DNA of 18,493 nucleotides from Planctomycetia bacterium (GTDB taxonomy: Bacteria; Planctomycetota; UBA11346): assembly GCA_005801395.1 (NCBI GenBank), contig SYDV01000206.1, positions 1 through 18,493 of the forward strand. The letters are read 5' to 3'. This document shows positions 6,594 to 13,317 of this stretch, piece after piece (positions within the stretch are counted from its first letter, which is position 1; each line of letters begins with the position of its first letter). Position numbers and translations under genes: made by a program. The notes beneath the pieces are model-generated. The model worked only from the letters and a program-made list of their open reading frames with translations. It was not told where the DNA came from and did no database searches.

Positions 6594-7535
6594 ATGCCCA
6601 CGTTAGTTTCTTTGATTCAATCGGGTCTTCGCTGTATTCCACCGCGCTTAGCTTGGCGTTTTGGTGGTTGGGGTGGGGATTTTTTTGGTTCATTACCAAC
6701 GCGAGACGCGAAGCGTTGTCGCGACATGTTAGCAAAAGGATATCCAGATAAAGATGCGGCCTGGGTCGCGCGAATGGCGCGAAAAACATTTCGTCATGTT
6801 GGTCGTATGGCGTTATGGACAGCGGCTACCATGCATTGGGATATTCGTCGAATGCACCGTGGGATAGTCGTTGAAAGCCCGGAAAATTTACGCGAGCTCA
6901 TGCGTTCATTAAAACGAGGTGAAGGAACGGTAGGTTTCACCGGGCATATCGGTAATTGGGAATTATTGTCACGTGCCGGTTCGGTATTTGGACCGCTTAC
7001 CGTAGTGGGAAAACGTTTACGTTCACCATTGGCAGATGCGTTGATTCAAGGTGCGCGCATTAATTGTGGCGCCCATTTATTATATCAAGATGCACCGTTC
7101 GCTGATTTTGCTCGTGAAGTGCGCTCAGGACGATTGTTGGCTGTCCTTATCGATCAAGATATTGAACGCTTGGCGGGGATGTTTGTGCCTTGGTTTGGTG
7201 ATTTGGCCTATACGCCAACGGGACCAGCAGCGATTGCTCAGCTCACGCGCAGTCCGGTCGTGTGTGTGTTCTTGTATGAAAAAGCAGGTCGTTGGGTGTT
7301 GCATTGTAGTCCACGCGTTCGTTTCCCGCGTACGCGAAATTCGGCCGCAGATATTTTAGCCATCACCACCTGGGCGACGGCGTATGAAGAGGCAATTGTC
7401 CGCCGCACGCCTCATCAGTGGGCGTGGTGGCATAGGCGCTGGAGGACGAGGCCTAAGGAGGCGTCCGGAAGTCCGGACGTCCTTATGAGTCCGGAAGTCC
7501 GGAAGTCCGGAAGTCCGGAAGTCTCCCACCAATGA
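6594..7535 (+). CDS. LpxL/HtrB-type lipid A acyltransferase with repeat-encoded C-terminus
   Basis: This 313-residue member of the lysophospholipid acyltransferase superfamily, Kdo2-lipid A lauroyl/myristoyl branch, would act at the inner membrane to add a secondary acyl chain to lipid A. The catalytic H118-x4-E123 motif lies in FTGHIGNWEL. LIDQDIERLAGMFVPWFGDLAYTPTGPAAIA at 185-215 is the conserved substrate-cleft region, and PHQWAWWHRRWRTRP at 273-287 is the usual family ending. From about residue 290 on, the sequence (SGSPDVLMSPEVRKSGSPEV) is translated from the TCCGGAAG octamers of element copy 2. The true C-terminus has therefore been replaced or extended by repeat insertion. Homologues would be expected to stop near residue 287-295. 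A short hydrophobic N-terminus, without a clear cleavable signal, fits a membrane-anchored enzyme. Confidence 0.85.
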   Translation: MPTLVSLIQSGLRCIPPRLAWRFGGWGGDFFGSLPTRDAKRCRDMLAKGYPDKDAAWVARMARKTFRHVGRMALWTAATMHWDIRRMHRGIVVESPENLRELMRSLKRGEGTVGFTGHIGNWELLSRAGSVFGPLTVVGKRLRSPLADALIQGARINCGAHLLYQDAPFADFAREVRSGRLLAVLIDQDIERLAGMFVPWFGDLAYTPTGPAAIAQLTRSPVVCVFLYEKAGRWVLHCSPRVRFPRTRNSAADILAITTWATAYEEAIVRRTPHQWAWWHRRWRTRPKEASGSPDVLMSPEVRKSGSPEVSHQ

Positions 7536-7701
7536 ATATTTTTTCTTCGAGGGACAGTTTCAGTGTGACTGCAAAAATGCTGGGGCCAATAAATAATGGC
7601 TTCAGCATTTTTTGCAGCCGCACATAGGATGCTCGTAAATAAATGATCCTCCAATAACGCGGGACTCCCGGACTCCCGGACTCCCGGACTTCCGGACTTC
7701 C
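7463..7701 (+). repeat. TCCGGAAG-armed palindromic element, copy 2
   Basis: The left arm at 7463-7523 has two octamers, a short interruption (CGTCCTTATGA), then about four octamers. The right arm at 7661-7700 consists of GGACTCCC-type units that end in the canonical CTTCCGGAC. The core hairpin at 7563-7623 has 25 of 26 positions paired plus one bulged T on the 3' side, and an 8-base loop. The left spacer shares ATTTTT(T)CT..GAGGGAC with copy 1, and the right spacer shares AACGCGGGACT with copy 3. The left arm lies inside the coding region of the acyltransferase; the right arm ends 42 bp before hemE. Confidence 0.88.
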
Positions 7702-7743
7702 TAGGGCCTTTCGCCGCGATACCCACCATCTAGGCTGCCAACT

Positions 7744-8847
7744 ATGCCGCCAACCACGCTACGACCCGGAATTCGCTCTACTGGAAATGTTCGCAAGATA
7801 GCTGCTCCGCTGTGGGACTCGCATTTTCTGCGCGCCTGCCGAGGCGAACCAACTCAGCGTACGCCGGTGTGGTTGATGCGTCAGGCTGGTCGGTACATGC
7901 AGCACTATCGCGGAATTCGTAGTGGCCGTTCCTTTTTAGATTTGTGCAAGGATCCCGCCATGGCGACCGAGGTCACCTTGTATGCGCGCGAGTGGTTGGG
8001 TGTGGATGCGGCAATTATCTTCAGTGATATTTTAGTGGTCTTAGAAGCGTTAGGTTTGCCTTTAGCATTTGCTGCCGGTGACGGCCCGACGCTGAGTCGT
8101 CCGGTACGTGATGCCGCTGCCGTGCATGCGTTGGGCGATCCAACGAAAGCTGCGGAACAATTAAGTTACGTTTACGAAGCGATTCGCCGCACCGTGGCGG
8201 GATTGCCAGCCGATATTCCACTCATCGGATTTTGTGGCGCACCATATACCTTGGCTGCGTACGCCATTGAAGGTGGATCTAGTCGTCAATTTGCGCACAC
8301 AAAGACATTCATGTATAGCGATTCAGGTGCTTGGCATGCCTTACAGGAACGCTTAGTGGCCACCCTGATTCCTTATTTAAATGCGCAAATAGCTGCTGGC
8401 GCTAGTTGCGTACAAGTCTTCGATTCCTGGGTTGGCCATCTCACTCGTGCGGATTTTGTAGAATTTGTCCAGCCACACCTCACCGCTTTAGTCGCGGGTA
8501 TTGCTCCAGGGATTCCAGTAATTTTATTCGGTACCGAAACCGGTCATCTATCAGATTTAATCGCTGGCTGCGGCGCGGATGTGATCGGTGTTGATACCAC
8601 GACAGATTTATCGGCGACCTGGGAACGTTGCGGCGGTCCAGGGCGCATCGCCGTTCAAGGTAATTTAGATCCTTGTCTGTTGTTGGGGCCACGTGAACGA
8701 TTATTAGCTGGCGCTGATGCGGTTTTGAAAGCCGTTGCTGGCCGTCCAGGACATATCTTCAACTTGGGTCATGGCGTGATTAAGGAAACTAATCCTGAAC
8801 AAGCCAAAGCCTTAGTGGAACATGTGCACGCTCGGACCCAGCGGTAA
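7744..8847 (+). CDS. hemE: Uroporphyrinogen decarboxylase
   Basis: This 367-residue cytosolic enzyme decarboxylates the four acetate side chains of uroporphyrinogen III to give coproporphyrinogen III in heme synthesis. Family signature 1 is PVWLMRQAGRYMQHYR at 41-56, and R46/R50 bind substrate carboxylates. FSDI at 93-96 carries the catalytic aspartate D95. Signature 2 is GFCGAPYTLAAYAIEGG. The C-terminal FNLGHGVIKETNPEQAKALVEHV holds the conserved histidine of the LGHGI-type motif. The ATG at 7744 gives about 20 more N-terminal residues than is usual for the family, and no better start is visible. hemY follows after 30 bp, so the two are probably co-transcribed. Element copy 2 lies immediately upstream, so the promoter must be within or above that repeat, or transcription reads through from the acyltransferase gene. 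Confidence 0.95.
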   Translation: MPPTTLRPGIRSTGNVRKIAAPLWDSHFLRACRGEPTQRTPVWLMRQAGRYMQHYRGIRSGRSFLDLCKDPAMATEVTLYAREWLGVDAAIIFSDILVVLEALGLPLAFAAGDGPTLSRPVRDAAAVHALGDPTKAAEQLSYVYEAIRRTVAGLPADIPLIGFCGAPYTLAAYAIEGGSSRQFAHTKTFMYSDSGAWHALQERLVATLIPYLNAQIAAGASCVQVFDSWVGHLTRADFVEFVQPHLTALVAGIAPGIPVILFGTETGHLSDLIAGCGADVIGVDTTTDLSATWERCGGPGRIAVQGNLDPCLLLGPRERLLAGADAVLKAVAGRPGHIFNLGHGVIKETNPEQAKALVEHVHARTQR

Positions 8848-8877
8848 ACGGAATACACATAGTCTTGTAGAAAGTTT

Positions 8878-10341
8878 ATGACGAAGATCGCAATCATTGG
8901 TGGTGGTATTGGTGGTTTAGCCACAGCTTATCGCATTCATGAACAATTGCTGGCAACGGGTAAGTCAGCGAAGATCACTATTTATGATGCCAGCGCTCGT
9001 TTTGGTGGTGTTATCGAGTCTTCACAGCGAAATGGTTTTACCCTCGAACACGGGCCGGATTCGATTATTCGCACCAAACCCGCTGGTTTACAACTGATTA
9101 AAGATCTCGGTTTGGAAGATCAACTGCAGCCGACGCAAGAACAAGCTCGATCGAGTTTAATTGCCAAAGGACGAAAATTGATTCCTGTGCCGGACGGGCT
9201 TTATTTACTGGCTCCGGCGAAAATTTGGCCGTTTATTACTTCGCCCATTATCAGCCCGCTGGGCAAATTGCGCATGGCTTTGGATTTAATTTTACCGCGT
9301 CGCAGTTGGGAAGCCGACGAAGAGTCACTCGCTGATTTTGTGCGTCGACGTTTAGGGCGCGAAGCGTTAGAGCGAATCGCTCAGCCGATGATTAGCGGTA
9401 TTTATACCGCCGATCCAGAACAGCTCAGCTTGCGTGCGACGATGCCGCAATTTATTGAGATGGAAAAAAACCATCGCAGTTTAATTCTTGGCATGCGCCA
9501 CCGCGCACGTGAACAAGCTGTCGCGTCGGCGCGTGGTCCACGCTACGGGTTATTTACCACCTTGGTGGGTGGCCTGGGCGCGTTAACGGATCGCTTAGTA
9601 GAACGCTTACGCACGGCTGGTTGCGAGATGTTGGCCAACACGCCAGTTGAGAAAATAGTTAAAGCGGAGTCTGGCGGGTATCATTTAACCTTAGCTGAGG
9701 AATATCGGCATTTTGATCATGTGGTGGTGGCGTTACCGGCGCACGCCGCCGCAAAAATTGTCAAACCATTAGACCAAGTGTTGAGCTATAAATTAGCCAC
9801 AATCCCCTACGCAGGTGTCGCAACCATCAATGTTGCCCTACGCACGGAACAACTACCAAATTTGCCAACGGCAGCGGGTTTCGTTGTTCCCGCAGTTGAA
9901 GGCCGTACGTTGATCGCCTGTACGTTTGGCCATCACAAATACGCCGGACGCGCACCAGAAGGACATGCATTATTACGAGGTTTTGTCGGCGGTGCACTGC
10001 ATGAAGCGGTGTTAGAACGTAGCGACGAGGATATCGTGGATGGCGTGCTGCGTGATTTACGCGATTTACTGCGCTTGCAAGGAACCCCGCTATTCACCAC
10101 GGTTCATCGCTGGCCGAAAGCTATGGCACAATTCGTTATTGGTCACGTTGATGGGGTGGCCGTCATTCGCGGTCGCGAGCGCAATTTCCCAGGGTTTGCG
10201 ATGGTCAGTAATGCCTTCGAAGGAGTCGGCATTCCCGATCTAGCAGCTCAGGCAGAAGCTGCTGCCGATCGCATTACGGGAAATAACCGTCACTTCCCTG
10301 GAAGTATTAATGACGCGGCGACACGGGCGGAAACGGCTTAA
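8878..10341 (+). CDS. hemY: Oxygen-dependent protoporphyrinogen/coproporphyrinogen oxidase (HemY type; also annotated hemG)
   Basis: This 487-residue FAD enzyme oxidises protoporphyrinogen IX (or coproporphyrinogen III) in the late heme pathway. The dinucleotide-binding GGGIGG is at residues 8-13, followed by an acidic end to strand two (TIYDASARFGGVIES). EHGPDSI at about 59-65 is the family's GPDS motif. The C-terminal FAD-contacting segment near 440-470 reads FAMVSNAFEGVGIPDLAAQAEAAADRI, the usual GxGIPD motif. Length is normal. This is the HemY-type flavoenzyme, not the flavodoxin-like HemG of enterobacteria, although databases use hemG for both. Whether it prefers proto- or coproporphyrinogen is not clear from sequence. 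hemE is 30 bp upstream; hemH is not present between them. The stop codon lies five bases before element copy 3. Confidence 0.93.
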   Translation: MTKIAIIGGGIGGLATAYRIHEQLLATGKSAKITIYDASARFGGVIESSQRNGFTLEHGPDSIIRTKPAGLQLIKDLGLEDQLQPTQEQARSSLIAKGRKLIPVPDGLYLLAPAKIWPFITSPIISPLGKLRMALDLILPRRSWEADEESLADFVRRRLGREALERIAQPMISGIYTADPEQLSLRATMPQFIEMEKNHRSLILGMRHRAREQAVASARGPRYGLFTTLVGGLGALTDRLVERLRTAGCEMLANTPVEKIVKAESGGYHLTLAEEYRHFDHVVVALPAHAAAKIVKPLDQVLSYKLATIPYAGVATINVALRTEQLPNLPTAAGFVVPAVEGRTLIACTFGHHKYAGRAPEGHALLRGFVGGALHEAVLERSDEDIVDGVLRDLRDLLRLQGTPLFTTVHRWPKAMAQFVIGHVDGVAVIRGRERNFPGFAMVSNAFEGVGIPDLAAQAEAAADRITGNNRHFPGSINDAATRAETA

Positions 10342-10346
10342 GCAGG

Positions 10347-10558
10347 GTCCGGAAGTCCGGAGGTCCGGAAGTCCGGAAGTCCGGAAGTCCGGAAGTCCGG
10401 AAGTCTCGCGTGATCGTAGTGATGTTTGAAGAGGAACAGGTCAAGTGCGACTACAAAAATGCTGGGGCCAATACTGGCTTCAGCGTTTCTGGAGCCGTAC
10501 AATTCGCGTCCGTTAATTAATTATCCCCGATCACGCGGGACTTCCGGACTTCCGGACG
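10347..10558 (+). repeat. TCCGGAAG-armed palindromic element, copy 3
   Basis: The left arm at 10347-10405 is the most regular, with about seven head-to-tail octamers of TCCGGAAG (one TCCGGAGG). The right arm at 10540-10558 has two inverted units. Spacers continue the dyad: GTCTCGCGTGATC on the left mirrors GATCACGCGGGAC on the right. The core hairpin at 10445-10500 has 23 of 26 positions paired, four of them G-T, around a 4-base loop. It starts immediately after the hemY stop codon and ends 92 bp before the cupin gene. Confidence 0.88.
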
Positions 10559-10650
10559 TTGTATTCATCCCATAGCAATAAACAAATAGCGCGTTAGAAA
10601 TCCTAACAACGAAATAGTAATAAAACTCCCCAACGACAGAAAGGCCTCCC

Positions 10651-11604
10651 ATGTCCAGCGAATCCGAAGCGCAATCGTTGACGGTACAATTTCGTAAAAG
10701 AACTTCCATGGATTGGGAAGGGGGCGTGCGCTTTTATGAATATACTTCAGCCGCAAATCCGCAGCTTAATTCCATGCCGTTTGCGGTGTTGCCATCTTCT
10801 TTACATCGCAGTGGTGAAACGCGGGTGATCCCGTTTGATTTATCCAATAAATTAGGCATGTCTTGGCCCGCGACCAGTCCGAATTTGATGGCGAGTTTTT
10901 TGCGCATCAATGCGAAAGAAACTTTAGATACGCAAGCGTCGGCCACCTCGCAATTATTCTATGTCATTAATGGTAGTGGAAAAAGCACGGCAAGTTTTGG
11001 TTCCATCGATTGGAGCCAAGGTGATTTATTTGTGCTGCCGATGGGTGTTGAAGTCGATCATAAAGCGACGGCGGATGCTGCGTTGTATTGGGTACATGAT
11101 GAACCCTTGCTCACCTATTTAGGCGTGCAACCAGGGGTTCCGCGGTTTAAACCAACGTTATTTCGTCGCGAACGTATGATCGCCGAATTAGAATCCGTGC
11201 GTAATCAGCCCGGTGCCGCGGATCGTAATCGCATGGGGATTTTGTTAGGTAATGAAGCGACGCCGCAAACCATGACCATTACTCATATGCTGTGGTCACT
11301 GCTAAATATTTTGCCAGCGAACAAATCGCAAAAACCTCATCGCCATAATTCAGTCGCGCTGGATTTATGCGTGTCAGCCGAACCATCGGGAGTTTACACG
11401 CTGATGGGCCCAGATCTGAATGCAGATGGAACGGTTAAAAACCCCATTCGCGCCGAATGGGAAAGCGGCACCGTGTTCACCACGCCAGCCGGTTGGTGGC
11501 ATTCGCACCATAACGAAACGGGCCGCGATGCGGTGGTGCTCCCGATTCAAGACGCCGGCCTTCATACGTGGATGAGGACGTTGGATATTCGCTTTGTGCT
11601 GTGA
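10651..11604 (+). CDS. Bicupin protein, gentisate 1,2-dioxygenase-like
   Basis: This 317-residue protein has two cupin domains, at roughly residues 75-155 and 210-310, as in gentisate and salicylate dioxygenases. The C-terminal cupin has H230-x-H232 (KPHRHNSVALDL) and a later H284/H286/H287 group (PAGWWHSHHNE), enough for a metal site, and ends in LPIQDAGLHTWMRTLDIRF. The N-terminal cupin, which holds the iron in characterised gentisate dioxygenases, lacks the expected H-x-H: the equivalent place reads TLDTQASATSQLFYVINGSG. The catalysed reaction is therefore uncertain, and ring cleavage should not be assumed. AGAAAGG six bases before the ATG supports the start. The gene stands alone, with element copy 3 upstream and a long noncoding gap downstream. 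Confidence 0.75.
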   Translation: MSSESEAQSLTVQFRKRTSMDWEGGVRFYEYTSAANPQLNSMPFAVLPSSLHRSGETRVIPFDLSNKLGMSWPATSPNLMASFLRINAKETLDTQASATSQLFYVINGSGKSTASFGSIDWSQGDLFVLPMGVEVDHKATADAALYWVHDEPLLTYLGVQPGVPRFKPTLFRRERMIAELESVRNQPGAADRNRMGILLGNEATPQTMTITHMLWSLLNILPANKSQKPHRHNSVALDLCVSAEPSGVYTLMGPDLNADGTVKNPIRAEWESGTVFTTPAGWWHSHHNETGRDAVVLPIQDAGLHTWMRTLDIRFVL

Positions 11605-11628
11605 AAGGTGCTTTGTGCTGTGAAAGGT
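11591..11628 (+). repeat. 19-bp perfect tandem duplication across the cupin stop codon
   Basis: GCTTTGTGCTGTGAAAGGT occurs at 11591-11609 and again at 11610-11628 without mismatch. The first unit holds the last codons and the TGA of the bicupin gene. The second is noncoding, so the duplication does not change the protein. The lack of divergence suggests that it is recent. Confidence 0.9.
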
Positions 11629-11962
11629 GATTGCAGAGAGCGAAATAAAGATAAAAGACAGGCTTACTCTATTAACCTGTAAGCGGTTGCCACATTCGAA
11701 AAGTAAAGGCAAGGGTTAGTCTAAATCGTCCTAATCCATGGCATTTTTTTGTTGCCGCCTTACATCGATGACCGTTCTGTGTGACGGATGTGATGGTGTG
11801 GGCGACAAGGTCGGTGGATAAGGGACAGCGAATAAATCGCCATTAATCTTACTCTTGTTGATTAGTCGTGAAGAAAAACGCTCGGTTACGGCAACGGCGT
11901 GCTATTTTCTCTGAGCAAGCCGACTACACATCATCTGATCGCTGGCGTCATTCGTTCGTACC
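11629..11962. other. Noncoding stretch between the bicupin and cytochrome genes
   Basis: About 330 bp without a supportable gene. A small dyad (ACAGG/CCTGT with TTA/TAA inside) lies near 11660-11682 but has no T-run. The promoter of the cytochrome gene presumably lies here, but I could not pick out convincing -35/-10 boxes. This is also the left boundary of the region whose base composition changes. Confidence 0.4.
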
Positions 11963-13168
11963 ATGACTGTCCCTCAGACATCTCGTTTCTCCCGGGCAGT
12001 GCGACTGAACGCGTCCTGGGTGCTCGTTTGCCTAGCGGTTCTGATCGTGGGGGCGACCTGTGCCCAGAGCAGTGAAAAAGGCAGCGAAAAAACCACGGCA
12101 ACTGCTCCGGCCATCGCAGCTCTACGAACCACAGCAGAACTGACCTTTACTGAACAGATCAAGCCGCTGCTGGCCACCTACTGCGTCAAATGCCACGGCG
12201 GTGAAAAAACCAAAGGTGACTTCAACCTCGCCGCCGTGCGCAGCGGGGCGCAGGCCATAGAGAGCCGCTCCATCTGGTCGCGGGTGCGGACCGAAATGAA
12301 ACACGGCACCATGCCGCCGGCGAAGGATCCGCAGCCGAGCGCTGACGACGTCAAAAAACTGATGGGGTGGATTCAGGGACTCAAACATCTTGATCCACCC
12401 GATCCAGGGCGCGTCACCATCCGGCGACTCAATCGATTGGAGTACCGCAATACGGTGCGCGATCTGCTGGGCGTTGACTTCGATCCCTCTGGATTCCCGC
12501 AGGACGACATCGGCAATGGTTTCGACAACATCGCGGAAATCCTCTCAACCTCGCCGCTGTTGATGGAGAAATATCTGCTCGCTGCTGATGCCGTATTGGA
12601 TCAGGTGGTGATCGACGATCAGGTAAAACTGGTCCTGGCCGCCACCGAGATGTCAGCGGTGATCGAAGGAAAACCACAAGCACCTCAGGTCCTGCCCACT
12701 GGAAAACTCGACGCCAAACCGCTCGATGCCAAACAGGCGAAAATCGCCCGTCTGCGATCCTTGTCTGGTCCTGGGGAAATCAGCACGGTGTTTTCGGTGC
12801 CCAAGGAAGGGAAGTTCACCATCAAGGTCCGGGCGGCCGCCGAACAGGCGGGCCGGGAACCGGTGCGTTTGGCGGTGAAGATCGACCAGAGCGTGGTCAA
12901 CGAAGTCACCGTGATGGCAAAATCCCCCACCACCTATTCCAGCACCGTCAGCCTGTCACCCGGCCCGAAAACCTTGACGGTGATTTTCCTCAATCCGTAC
13001 ACCGAGACCGCGGATGAGGCCAGTCTGCGCGCGGGACCACCACCGGCGAAACGCGCCAACGGTCAGGGCGGAAAACCCACGGACGCTGCATCAAATCCGG
13101 CGGCCAAACCGCGCTCACGGGTGGCGATTTTTGACGGTATCGAAATAAGGACATTGGGCACCGCATAA
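11963..13168 (+). CDS. Secreted planctomycete-type cytochrome c with DUF1587 domain, C-terminally short
   Basis: This is a 401-residue protein. Residues 14-35 form a signal peptide (basic start, hydrophobic core, probable cleavage after ATCA). A planctomycete-type cytochrome c domain follows, with heme-binding C74-x-x-C77-H78 in YCVKCHG and a likely axial methionine M117 in GTMPPAKDP. Residues 150-215 are DUF1587 (RVTIRRLNRLEYRNTVRDLLGVDFDPSGFPQDDIGNGFDNI). A beta-rich segment runs from about 255 to 395. Full-size relatives usually run on through DUF1592, DUF1588 and DUF1585 to 700-1000 residues. Here the frame stops at RTLGTA, and the following 150 bp hold no continuation in any frame, so the large C-terminal half is missing. 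Leucine is almost always CTG/CTC with no TTA noticed, unlike the neighbours, which suggests separate ancestry. It probably acts in the periplasm; the function of the family is unknown. Confidence 0.8.
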   Translation: MTVPQTSRFSRAVRLNASWVLVCLAVLIVGATCAQSSEKGSEKTTATAPAIAALRTTAELTFTEQIKPLLATYCVKCHGGEKTKGDFNLAAVRSGAQAIESRSIWSRVRTEMKHGTMPPAKDPQPSADDVKKLMGWIQGLKHLDPPDPGRVTIRRLNRLEYRNTVRDLLGVDFDPSGFPQDDIGNGFDNIAEILSTSPLLMEKYLLAADAVLDQVVIDDQVKLVLAATEMSAVIEGKPQAPQVLPTGKLDAKPLDAKQAKIARLRSLSGPGEISTVFSVPKEGKFTIKVRAAAEQAGREPVRLAVKIDQSVVNEVTVMAKSPTTYSSTVSLSPGPKTLTVIFLNPYTETADEASLRAGPPPAKRANGQGGKPTDAASNPAAKPRSRVAIFDGIEIRTLGTA

Positions 13169-13197
13169 GGTCTTTTATTTAGAGCATATTGCCTATC

Positions 13198-13216
13198 CCC
13201 CGCCGGAAAGGCGTGG
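13198..13216. other. Small GC-rich hairpin between convergent genes
   Basis: CCCCGCC at 13198-13204 pairs with GGCGTGG at 13210-13216 with one mismatch around GGAAA. It lies 30 bp after the cytochrome stop codon. It has no T-run, so it is at best a partial terminator or an end-of-message structure. Confidence 0.3.
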
Positions 13217-13317
13217 TAAGATCATCCCTCCGTGTTCCATTTATTCTTCTTCTTTCAAATTAGGCAACGTTGACTCAGGATTAGTAATAAATTTAAAAAC
13301 GGAATTATACTCGGCAT

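Noticed and set aside
7415..7729. Minus-strand frame over element copy 2 (about 104 residues)
   Set aside because: It consists of translated octamer repeats from both arms and the hairpin, with no protein-like composition. It is an artefact of the repeat.
5571..10558. CRISPR array formed by the TCCGGAAG repeats
   Set aside because: The units are 8 bp, head to tail without spacers, and are mirrored on the other side of a hairpin. No cas genes are present.
11768..11821. 17-codon reading frame encoding a CDGCDG motif in the gap before the cytochrome gene
   Set aside because: It has no ribosome binding site or other support. A two-cysteine motif in so short a frame is easily due to chance.
13198..13216. 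Bidirectional rho-independent terminator between the convergent cytochrome and ABC genes
   Set aside because: The hairpin is plausible but no T-run follows it on either strand, so it is listed only as a hairpin.
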